From the NCBI GenBank assembly GCA_034431815.1, contig DAOUCS010000170.1, forward strand, positions 1-5,310: 5,310 bases of DNA. Direction: 5' to 3'. How positions within the stretch are numbered: position 1 is the stretch's first letter; every line of letters begins with the position of its first letter. The position numbers were made by a program, and so were the translations under genes. This document shows, in pieces, positions 1 through 4,741 of this stretch. A model generated the notes under the pieces. The model was not told the DNA's origin. It saw only the letters and a list, made by a program, of their open reading frames with translations, and made no database searches. Source of the stretch: HRBIN29 sp034431815. Lineage in GTDB: Bacteria > Chloroflexota > Dehalococcoidia > Tepidiformales > Tepidiformaceae.

Positions 1-609
1 CTCCGGAGGCGCTTCCGCCACGATGTGGGCAAGGCGCTCCTCGGCTGCGTCCGCGTGGGCCACGACGTCGGGGCTCCCAGCGCCTTCATTCCGCGCACGC
101 AAGATCGCCAAGCAGGCTGCCCGAAAGGCCGGGCGCTCGGTCGGCGGCACGCCGAGGAGGTGGAGGATGACCTGCACGGGCAAGCGCTCGGCGAAGCTAG
201 CCATGATGTCCGCAGGTTCGTTCGGTGGGAGTTCGCCGAGGAGGGAGCTGGCGAGGCGTTCGATGTCGGGGCGGAGCCTCGCGACAGCGCCCGGGGTGAA
301 CCAGCGGTTCACCCGACGCCTGAGGAGGTCGTGGAGGGGCGGATCGCTGTTCCCCATGATGGGGGCGCTGCCCAAGGGTATGCGGGCTCGGGAGGCACGG
401 ATGCGGGCCCCGAACTCGCCGCCCGCCGAGGCGGGATCGGCCGAGAAGGAAGCGTGATCCTGGAGCACCTCGGCGACGGGGTCCCACGCTGTGACCACCC
501 ACGCCTGGAGGGCGGGGATCCAGGCTACGGGCGCTTCGCGGCGCAGGCGCGCAAGGGCGGGGTACGGGTTCTCGAGGTACGACGGCCGAGAGGGATCGAA
601 GCATGGCAC
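1..609 (-). CDS. cytochrome P450, N-terminal part (C-terminus beyond left edge)
   Basis: This is a heme-thiolate monooxygenase of the soluble bacterial P450 type; its substrate is unknown. The frame stays open to the left edge, giving 203 residues. The start is a GTG at 609, six bases after a clear AAGGAG (minus strand, 616-621). Visible family signatures are an N-terminal FDPSRPSYLENPYPALARLR stretch (residues 4-23) and WVVTAWDPVAEVL (37-49) in the strand/helix-B region. FSADP follows at 55-59. The C-helix segment DPPLHDLLRRRVNRWFTP (89-106) holds His93 and Arg97, in the HxxxR spacing that contacts heme propionates in this family. A later segment reads VILHLLGVPPTERPAF, typical of the D-E helix region. 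The I-helix, ExxR motif and heme-ligating Cys lie outside the window, so catalytic competence cannot be judged. The gene is divergent from the riboswitch transcript, and no redox partner is visible. Confidence 0.93.
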   Translation of the reverse strand, partial: MPCFDPSRPSYLENPYPALARLRREAPVAWIPALQAWVVTAWDPVAEVLQDHASFSADPASAGGEFGARIRASRARIPLGSAPIMGNSDPPLHDLLRRRVNRWFTPGAVARLRPDIERLASSLLGELPPNEPADIMASFAERLPVQVILHLLGVPPTERPAFRAACLAILRARNEGAGSPDVVAHADAAEERLAHIVAEAPPE

Positions 610-662
610 GCGGCGCTCCTTCCGGCGTGTCGTGGCGGGAGTCGCGGTCGATTGCCGCAGCG

Positions 663-673
663 CGAATGATTCG
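663..673. promoter_or_regulatory. candidate operator palindrome in the P450/riboswitch divergent spacer
   Basis: CGAAT-G-ATTCG is a perfect 11-base interrupted palindrome. It lies 54 bases upstream of the P450 start codon and about 80 bases upstream of the riboswitch aptamer. The flanks carry a further loose symmetry: CAGC at 658-661 and GCTG at 679-682. A dimeric repressor site for the P450 gene is one reading. Chance is the alternative, since short palindromes are common. No regulator gene is visible. Confidence 0.25.
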
Positions 674-750
674 TGAGTGCTGACGCACCGATCTACGTTC
701 GCAGGCGAGGGCCGGATCTCCCAACCAAGGAGCTTGCAGCGGTATGGTAC

Positions 751-878
751 GCTTGGCCTGCCGAATCCGCTTCCCAGCGGAACGGGGGACCCGACGATAT
801 GGGGTGAATTCCCGCGACGGCGGGATAGGTGACTTTCTCCACCGAACCCGGCAGCTAACCCCGTAGGCGTGAGAGAGG
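751..878 (+). ncRNA. c-di-AMP riboswitch (ydaO/yuaA class) aptamer
   Basis: The region carries the conserved ydaO/yuaA blocks in order and at normal spacing. GCCGAATCC (760-768) is followed by a CCGCT/AGCGG hairpin (767-771 with 776-780). Next come AACGGGGGACCCG (781-793) and GGGGTGAAT (801-809). A TCCCGC/GCGGGA hairpin follows (810-815 with 820-825), then ATAGG...CCACCGAACCCG. The aptamer closes with CAGCTAACCCCGTAGGCG (852-869). This class binds cyclic di-AMP and usually switches genes off when ligand is bound. Known targets are mostly potassium/osmolyte transporters and cell-wall hydrolases. Here the only plus-strand gene downstream before a convergent gene is the 59-aa zinc-knuckle frame at 960. 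GCC(760-762)/GGC(866-868) probably closes P1. I could not define an extended P1 on the 5' side, so both ends are approximate. Confidence 0.93.
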
Positions 879-952
879 CGGCCGGCAGCCGCTCAGCCTG
901 CCGACGATGCCTCTCGCGGAAGAGCGCCGGGCGACCGGCAGTGCACGGGAGG
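873..952 (+). promoter_or_regulatory. putative riboswitch expression platform with alternative Shine-Dalgarno pairing
   Basis: CCTCTC at 910-915 can pair in two mutually exclusive ways. One partner is GAGAGG (873-878) at the 3' end of the aptamer. That extends to GAGAGGC/GCCTCTC (873-879 with 909-915) above an inner CGGCAG/CTGCCG hairpin (883-888 with 898-903). The other partner is the Shine-Dalgarno GGGAGG (947-952) of the small downstream gene, with one G·U pair. No hairpin with a T-run is present, so translational control looks likelier than termination. This is read from complementarity only and was not folded. Confidence 0.45.
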
Positions 953-959
953 CACACCC

Positions 960-1139
960 ATGCTTCGAAGTGGCTACGAATCGTGGTGGCAGCGGCTTCT
1001 GTGGCGCCTGAGGGTGCCGTCGTACGTGCTCGTGAGGCCCGCCGAGCAGCGCCGCTGCCCCGAGTGCGCCGCTGCTTATGAGCCGACGGACCGCTACTGT
1101 CGCCGGTGCCACACGCGCGTCCCGGAGTGGCGCTTCTAA
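960..1139 (+). CDS. 59-aa zinc-knuckle protein under the c-di-AMP riboswitch
   Basis: I do not recognise a named family. The ATG at 960 sits seven bases after a strong GGGAGG (947-952), and the frame ends at TAA 1137-1139. The N-terminal half (residues 6-25) is rich in Trp, Leu, Arg and Tyr (YESWWQRLLWRLR, then VPSYVLV). It could form an amphipathic, membrane- or RNA-facing helix but is too charged for a clear transmembrane span. The C-terminal half holds CPEC (33-36), ten residues, then CRRC (47-50). This is a classic four-Cys zinc ribbon, with the chain ending VPEWRF. The gene lies behind a conserved riboswitch and stops 21 bases short of the convergent prs stop, so it appears monocistronic. 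Its ribosome-binding site, riboswitch and paired Cys motifs argue that it is real despite its length. Function is unknown; a c-di-AMP-responsive regulatory or envelope-associated role is only a guess. Confidence 0.8.
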   Translation: MLRSGYESWWQRLLWRLRVPSYVLVRPAEQRRCPECAAAYEPTDRYCRRCHTRVPEWRF

Positions 1140-1160
1140 AGCCGCGCATCGCCGGCGGGG

Positions 1161-2102
1161 TCACTGGAAGAGTGCGCCGACGCTCTGTCCCGAATGGATT
1201 CGGCTGATGGCGTCGCCGAAGAGCGGCGCGACGGGGATGATGGTCATGTTCGGTAGGCGCTTTTCCGGGGGGATGGGAAGCGAGTCGGTGACGACGATTT
1301 CCCGGACGCCAGCCTCCCGCAGCCGGTCGACCGCCGGACCGCTGAGCACGGCGTGGTACCCGACGATCATGACGTCGCGGCAGCCGTGCTCCCGGAGGAT
1401 GCGGACCGCTTCCGTCATGGTGCCGGCGGTATCGATCTCGTCGTCGATGATGAGGACGTTCCGCCCCCGCACGTCGCCGATGACGTTGACGGCCTCGGCG
1501 CGGCCCGTGTTGCCGATTCGGCGCTTCTCGATGATAGCCAGTGGGGCGTCGAGCCGGGCCGCCATGTCTCGCGCGCGCTTTTCGTCGCCGACGTCGGGCG
1601 CCACGACGGTGTAATTTTCGAGTCCGAGTGACTGGAGATAGGCGCTCACCGGGTAGAGCGCGTTCAGTTCGTCGACCGGCACGTTGAAGAAGCCCTGAAT
1701 TTGGCCTGCGTGGAGGTTCATGGTGAGGACGCGGTCGGCCCCGGCCGTCTCCAGGAGGTTCGCCACCAGACGGGCCGTAATGGGCACGCGGGGTTGGTCC
1801 TTCTTGTCCGAACGGCCGTAGGCGTAGTAGGGGATGACCGCCGTGATGCGGCCGGCCGAGGCGCGACGGGCCGCGTCGATCATGATGAGGAGTTCCATAA
1901 TCGACGTGTTCACCGGCCGAGCGAACGGCTGGATGAGGAAGACATCCCGCATGCGAATGTTTTCCCGGTACTGGACGAAGATGTTCTCGTTGGAGAACTC
2001 GAAGACGTCGACATCCCCAAGCGGGATGCACAGCCGCTCGCAGATCGCTCGGGCGAGTTCGGGGTGAGCCCGGCCGGAGAAGCAGGCGAGGTCGCTGTAC
2101 AC
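1161..2102 (-). CDS. prs: ribose-phosphate pyrophosphokinase (PRPP synthetase)
   Basis: This cytosolic enzyme transfers pyrophosphate from ATP to ribose 5-phosphate. The product, PRPP, feeds purine, pyrimidine, histidine, tryptophan and NAD synthesis. The chosen start is GTG at 2102, giving 313 residues, the normal family length. It places FSGRAHPELA (8-17) where the family begins; an AGGGAG lies about 12 bases upstream. Motifs in order: the N-terminal ATP-side segment FEFSNENIFVQ (34-44) and PYYAYGRSDKKDQPRVPITARL (91-112) in the flexible/ATP-binding region. Catalytic His131 sits in NLHAGQIQGFF. Next come PDVGDEKRARDMA (169-181), the PRPP-binding loop VLIIDDEIDTAGTM (216-229), and the C-terminal IHSGQSVGALF. 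The usual GGV before the RAR motif reads GDE here, a subfamily variation rather than an obvious defect. The gene is transcribed alone, divergent from one zinc-ribbon gene and convergent with another. Confidence 0.97.
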   Translation of the reverse strand: MYSDLACFSGRAHPELARAICERLCIPLGDVDVFEFSNENIFVQYRENIRMRDVFLIQPFARPVNTSIMELLIMIDAARRASAGRITAVIPYYAYGRSDKKDQPRVPITARLVANLLETAGADRVLTMNLHAGQIQGFFNVPVDELNALYPVSAYLQSLGLENYTVVAPDVGDEKRARDMAARLDAPLAIIEKRRIGNTGRAEAVNVIGDVRGRNVLIIDDEIDTAGTMTEAVRILREHGCRDVMIVGYHAVLSGPAVDRLREAGVREIVVTDSLPIPPEKRLPNMTIIPVAPLFGDAISRIHSGQSVGALFQ

Positions 2103-2128
2103 GGCGCTGCGAGGCTCCCTACGCGTTC

Positions 2129-2154
2129 GTGCCGGGAGTAGAACCTCCCGGCAC
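2129..2154 (-). promoter_or_regulatory. leader hairpin upstream of prs
   Basis: GTGCCGGGAG (2129-2138) and CTCCCGGCAC (2145-2154) form a perfect 10-base-pair stem with a six-base loop. It begins 26 bases upstream of the prs start codon and just before its ribosome-binding site. There is no T-run on the minus-strand side, so it is not a standard terminator. It could stabilise the leader or bind a regulator. It does not match a PRPP riboswitch that I can recognise. Confidence 0.5.
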
Positions 2155-2168
2155 GGGGCTCTGGGCGT

Positions 2169-2196
2169 CTGACTGGTAGCGCTTGCACTGTACCAT
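2169..2196 (+). promoter_or_regulatory. candidate promoter for the 111-aa zinc-ribbon gene, overlapping the prs promoter
   Basis: CTGACT (2169-2174) and TACCAT (2191-2196), separated by 16 bases, each match the sigma-70 consensus at four of six positions. They would start transcription near 2203. The -10 shares bases with the proposed prs -10 on the other strand, so the two polymerases would compete. A rival is TTGGCA (2234-2239) with TAGGCT (2257-2262), spaced 17 bases, starting near 2269. The sequence does not decide between them. Confidence 0.25.
2187..2195 (-). promoter_or_regulatory. candidate extended -10 promoter for prs
   Basis: On the minus strand the sequence reads TGGTACAGT: a TGn extension followed by TACAGT, matching TATAAT at four of six positions. 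Transcription would start near 2180, giving a prs leader of about 80 bases that contains the 2129-2154 hairpin. The -35 position has no good match, as is common for extended -10 promoters. Confidence 0.35.
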
Positions 2197-2204
2197 GCCG
2201 ACGC

Positions 2205-2352
2205 TTGAGCCTCCAGGGCGTGCCGAGCAGCGCTTGGCATGGAGGGGGAAACCTGATAGGCTCCGGACAGGTAACCCTCGTCGCATCGGCCTCGCTGGGA
2301 GGCGACTACCCCCGCCCGATGACCGAAGGGATCCGAAATTTTGGTTGGAGGT
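2205..2352 (+). promoter_or_regulatory. possible structured leader masking the zinc-ribbon gene ribosome-binding site
   Basis: Three stem-loops follow one another. TGCCGAGC/GCTTGGCA (2221-2228 with 2232-2239) has a three-base loop. A two-part arm pairs GAGGG/CCCTC (2242-2246 with 2275-2279) and ACCTG/CAGGT (2251-2255 with 2268-2272). The third is CATCGG/CCGATG (2284-2289 with 2316-2321), enclosing an alternative GCCTC/GAGGC hairpin. They could be closed by CCTCCA (2210-2215) pairing with TGGAGG (2346-2351), which contains the Shine-Dalgarno of the downstream gene. I recognise no known riboswitch class. GC-rich DNA yields chance stems, and a promoter inside the region would break the model. 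Confidence 0.3.
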
Positions 2353-2358
2353 CGTCGG

Positions 2359-2694
2359 GTGGCATACACCGACAAAAGCCTGGTTTGCGCCGATTGCGGC
2401 GCGACGTTCATGTTCACCGCCGGTGAGCAGGAGTTCCACGCCTCGAAGGGGTTCACGAACGAACCGAAGCGCTGCCCCACCTGCCGTCGCGCTCGCCGGG
2501 GCGAGCCCGGCGGGGGACACCGGCCCTCGCGGGCCACGTACTCGGCGGTGTGCGCATCGTGCGGGCGGGAAGCCCAGCTTCCCTTCGAACCGCGGGGCGA
2601 CCGCCCCGTCTACTGCAGCGATTGCTACCGCCCCAGCGCTCCGCGCGCGTCGTTCGGCGCGCACCGGGGCGGCGGGCGCGGGCGCCGCTGGTAG
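2359..2694 (+). CDS. two-domain small zinc-ribbon protein with CxxC-x17-CxxC module
   Basis: This is a 111-residue Cys-rich protein of a family of uncharacterised zinc-ribbon proteins. The GTG start at 2359 follows GGAGGT (2347-2352) by six bases. A TTG at 2341 in the same frame is less likely because it precedes that site. Domain 1 (about 3-46) starts YTDKSLVCADCGATF. It has Cys10/Cys13 and Cys39/Cys42, with the conserved GEQEF and KGFTNEPKRCPTCR segments of the probable zinc-ribbon (zf-trcl-like) family. Domain 2 (about 61-92) has CASC (65-68), exactly 17 residues, then CSDC (86-89) and YRP, the CxxC-x17-CxxC pattern. A basic Gly/Arg tail (HRGGGRGRRW) ends the chain and suggests nucleic-acid contact, by inference. 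The two domains are joined by a short basic, Gly-rich linker. It is divergent from prs and followed by a tRNA gene. No specific function is established. Confidence 0.9.
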   Translation: MAYTDKSLVCADCGATFMFTAGEQEFHASKGFTNEPKRCPTCRRARRGEPGGGHRPSRATYSAVCASCGREAQLPFEPRGDRPVYCSDCYRPSAPRASFGAHRGGGRGRRW

Positions 2695-2732
2695 CCTCCG
2701 GCGGACCATCAACGCAGCAGCCGATTCGGGGA

Positions 2733-2738
2733 TATACT
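2733..2738 (+). promoter_or_regulatory. -10 element of the tRNA promoter
   Basis: TATACT matches TATAAT at five of six positions and is the best -10 in this GC-rich stretch. It ends seven bases before the tRNA 5' end, so transcription would begin at or within a base or so of the mature end. No convincing -35 is present 16-18 bases upstream. Confidence 0.5.
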
Positions 2739-2745
2739 CGCCGCG

Positions 2746-2821
2746 GGGCCCGTAGCTCAGCGGTGAGAGCGGCCGGCTCATAACCGGTTGGCCGTAGGTT
2801 CGAATCCTACCGGGCCCACCA
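2746..2821 (+). tRNA. tRNA with CAU anticodon, probably tRNA-Ile2 (lysidine-modified)
   Basis: A complete cloverleaf is visible. The acceptor stem is GGGCCCG/CGGGCCC (2746-2752 with 2811-2817). The D arm is GCTC/GAGC. The anticodon stem is GCCGG/CCGGT (2772-2776 with 2784-2788), around the loop CTCATAA with anticodon CAT at 2779-2781. The T arm is GTAGG-TTCGAAT-CCTAC, the discriminator is A (2818), and CCA is encoded (2819-2821). A CAU anticodon fits elongator Met, initiator Met or Ile2. The first acceptor pair is a normal G-C, against initiator. C4-G69 and C5-G68, the variable loop resembling TTGGTC, and the T arm resemble E. coli and B. subtilis Ile2 as I remember them. If so, TilS converts C34 to lysidine and the tRNA reads AUA. 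Elongator Met remains possible. Confidence 0.95.
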
Positions 2822-2841
2822 CATAGTGAGGCGACGCACAG

Positions 2842-2873
2842 CCGGAGGGCGGGGGAGCTCCCCCGCCCTCCGG
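2842..2873. terminator. perfect 32-base palindrome, probable bidirectional terminator
   Basis: The 16-base arm CCGGAGGGCGGGGGAG (2842-2857) is followed directly by its exact reverse complement (2858-2873). As RNA it folds into a very GC-rich hairpin of about 14 pairs with an AGCT tip. It lies between the tRNA 3' end (2821) and the stop of the convergent mutase gene (2909), so it could end transcripts from both sides. Only a weak T-containing tail (GTCTTCGCTT) follows on the plus strand and no T-run on the minus strand, so it is not a textbook intrinsic terminator. Confidence 0.7.
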
Positions 2874-2906
2874 GTCTTCGCTTACCGAGCCCTGGATAGC
2901 TGAGCC

Positions 2907-4613
2907 TTAAATCACCGTGGGCGGACGGTATTCGCCGAACACCTTCCGCATGGTGCCGCAGATCTCGCCGAGCGTGGCGTAGGCGCGAACCGCCTCGATG
3001 ATGTAGGGCATCAGGTTGTCGTTCCCCCTGCAGGCGCGTTCCAGCTGATCGAGCGAACGGCGCACCGCTTCGGGGTCGCGCTCCCGGCGATGGTGCTCCA
3101 GCCGCTTCAACTGGTGCTCCACGAGGCGCTTGTCCACCCGGAAGATGGTGGGTGGCTGCTCGCCGCCTTCGGTATAGGCGTTGACCCCGACGATGATGGC
3201 CTTCCCTTCGTCCACCAGCCGCTGGTATCTCCAGGCGGCTTCGGCGATCTGCGCTTGGATCCAGCCCGATTCGATGGCACGCACGGCTCCGCCCATCTCC
3301 TCGACCTGGCGCATGTACGCCTTTGCCTCCTCTTCGAGGCGGTTGGTGAGGTACTCGACGTAGTAGCTCCCGGCCATGGGGTCGACGGTGTCGGTGACGC
3401 CGGTCTCGTGGGCGATGATCTGCTGAGTGCGGAGGGCGATGCGCTGGGCTTCGTCCGTGGGGAGCGCGAGCGCCTCGTCGAAGCAGCTCAGGGCGATGCT
3501 CTGCACGCCGCCGATGACGGCCGCGAGGCACTGGATGGCGGCCCGCACGATATTGTTTTCGGGCTGCTGCGCCATCAGGGTGCTGCCGCCCGTCTGGGTG
3601 TGGGTGCGCAGCATCATCGAGCGCGGGTCTTTCGCCCCGTACCGCTCCTTCATGATGCGCGCCCACAACCGGCGCAGGGCACGGTACTTGGCAATCTCCT
3701 CAAAGAAGTTGTTGTGGGTGTTGAAGATCCAGCTGATGCGCGGCGCGAAATCGTCGATGTCGAGCCCGCGGGCCAAGGCAGCATCGACGTAGGTGCAGGC
3801 GTTGGCGAAGGTGAAGCCGATCTCCTGCGCCGCCGTCGCCCCCGCGTCGCGCATGTGGTAGCCGCTGACGCTGATGGTGTTCCAGTTGGGGACGTGCTTG
3901 GCGCAGTACTCGATGATGTCCGCCGCGAGACGGATGCTCGGCCCCGGCGGAAAGATGTACGTCCCCCGGGCGATGTACTCCTTGAGGACGTCGTTCTGGA
4001 CCGTGCCGTTGAGCTTCTCGGGGGGAACGCCCTGCTTCTCTGCCGTCACGATATACATGGCGAGGAGGACGGCCGCCGGGGCGTTGATGGTCATGCTCGT
4101 GGAGACTTTGTCCAGGGGGATGCCTTCGAACAGCGTCTCCATGTCGTAGAGGGAGTCGATGGCGACGCCCACCTGCCCAACCTCGGCGATGGCCATCGGA
4201 TCGTCGGAGTCGTAGCCCAACTGGGTGGGGAGATCGAACGCCACCGAAAGCCCCGTCTGCCCCTGGCTCAAGAGGTAGCGGAACTTCTGGTTCGATTCCT
4301 CCGCAGTCCCGAAGCCGGCGTACTGCCGCATCGTCCAAATGCGGCCCCGATACATGGTGGGCTGGATGCCACGGGTGAAGGGGTACTCACCCGGGAAGCC
4401 GAGGTCGCGCTCGTAGTCGAGGTCCGCGATATCGAGCGGCGTATAGAGCCGCTGTACCGGGAAGCTGCTGGTGGCGAATTCGACATTCCGCTCGGGCTGG
4501 CGTTGAAGGGTTTTCGCCAGCGTCCCCTCTTCCCAGGCGTGAAGCTTCCGCGAGAGGCTGGCCAGCACCTCCGGGGCGAAGAGGGTGGGCTGAACGGCGG
4601 TCGCGTCCGACAT
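2907..4613 (-). CDS. methylmalonyl-CoA mutase-type acyl-CoA mutase, large (substrate-binding) subunit
   Basis: This adenosylcobalamin-dependent enzyme family rearranges acyl-CoA carbon skeletons, typically (R)-methylmalonyl-CoA to succinyl-CoA. It has 568 residues; ATG at 4613 follows AGGAGGT (minus strand, 4619-4625) by five bases. The length covers the substrate TIM barrel only, with no C-terminal B12 domain and no DxHxxG motif, so a separate small subunit is needed. Conserved segments include TMRQYAGFGTAEESN (94-108), GLSVAFDLPTQLGYDSD (121-137), GTVQNDVLKEYIARGTYIFPP (203-223), SVSGYHMRDAGAT (248-260) and HTQTGGSTLMAQQPENNIVR (338-357). Tyr98, Gln206, Arg216 and His253 align with Tyr89, Gln197, Arg207 and His244 of Propionibacterium methylmalonyl-CoA mutase, from memory. 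Isobutyryl-CoA mutase has Phe at the first, and it and 2-hydroxyisobutyryl-CoA mutase have Gln at the third, so a carboxylated substrate is favoured. The usual HTNS before the DEA motif is replaced (SIALSCFDEA, 372-381). Confidence 0.95.
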   Translation of the reverse strand: MSDATAVQPTLFAPEVLASLSRKLHAWEEGTLAKTLQRQPERNVEFATSSFPVQRLYTPLDIADLDYERDLGFPGEYPFTRGIQPTMYRGRIWTMRQYAGFGTAEESNQKFRYLLSQGQTGLSVAFDLPTQLGYDSDDPMAIAEVGQVGVAIDSLYDMETLFEGIPLDKVSTSMTINAPAAVLLAMYIVTAEKQGVPPEKLNGTVQNDVLKEYIARGTYIFPPGPSIRLAADIIEYCAKHVPNWNTISVSGYHMRDAGATAAQEIGFTFANACTYVDAALARGLDIDDFAPRISWIFNTHNNFFEEIAKYRALRRLWARIMKERYGAKDPRSMMLRTHTQTGGSTLMAQQPENNIVRAAIQCLAAVIGGVQSIALSCFDEALALPTDEAQRIALRTQQIIAHETGVTDTVDPMAGSYYVEYLTNRLEEEAKAYMRQVEEMGGAVRAIESGWIQAQIAEAAWRYQRLVDEGKAIIVGVNAYTEGGEQPPTIFRVDKRLVEHQLKRLEHHRRERDPEAVRRSLDQLERACRGNDNLMPYIIEAVRAYATLGEICGTMRKVFGEYRPPTVI

Positions 4614-4741
4614 GGCACACCTCCTGGTCTCCCCAGTCTACCCGATGGGTGCTGCGTCCTGGCATTCGTTTCGTCGAATAGATCCCCCAAGGCTAGCCGA
4701 AGGCTGCGTGCGGCGGCCGCGAAGTAAAGTGGGGCCTGAGG

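Noticed and set aside
197..724. 175-aa minus-strand frame and the plus-strand frames at 23-669
   Set aside because: They are shadows of the P450 frame, which carries clear family motifs. Their translations are Arg/Pro-rich with no recognisable domain.
1078..2141. Plus-strand frames opposite prs
   Set aside because: They are antisense shadows of a highly conserved enzyme and have no ribosome-binding sites or motifs.
2205..2358. Known riboswitch classes (glycine, SAM, TPP, cobalamin, fluoride, ZTP) or SRP RNA for the zinc-ribbon leader
   Set aside because: None of the conserved cores I know for these classes is present, so it is reported only as an unassigned possible structure.
2103..2537. 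Upstream extension of prs to 458 aa
   Set aside because: The extra residues resemble no PRPP synthetase, run through the leader hairpin and the divergent zinc-ribbon gene, and would double the normal N-terminus. GTG at 2102 gives the family length.
2119..3666. 515-aa minus-strand open frame containing a GRIRTYGQPVMSRPLS-like stretch
   Set aside because: That stretch is the antisense translation of the tRNA gene. The rest is another frame of the mutase and zinc-ribbon genes, with Arg/Pro-rich composition.
3090..4727. 545-aa plus-strand open frame
   Set aside because: It lies exactly antisense to the conserved mutase and has no family motif; it is a GC-rich shadow.
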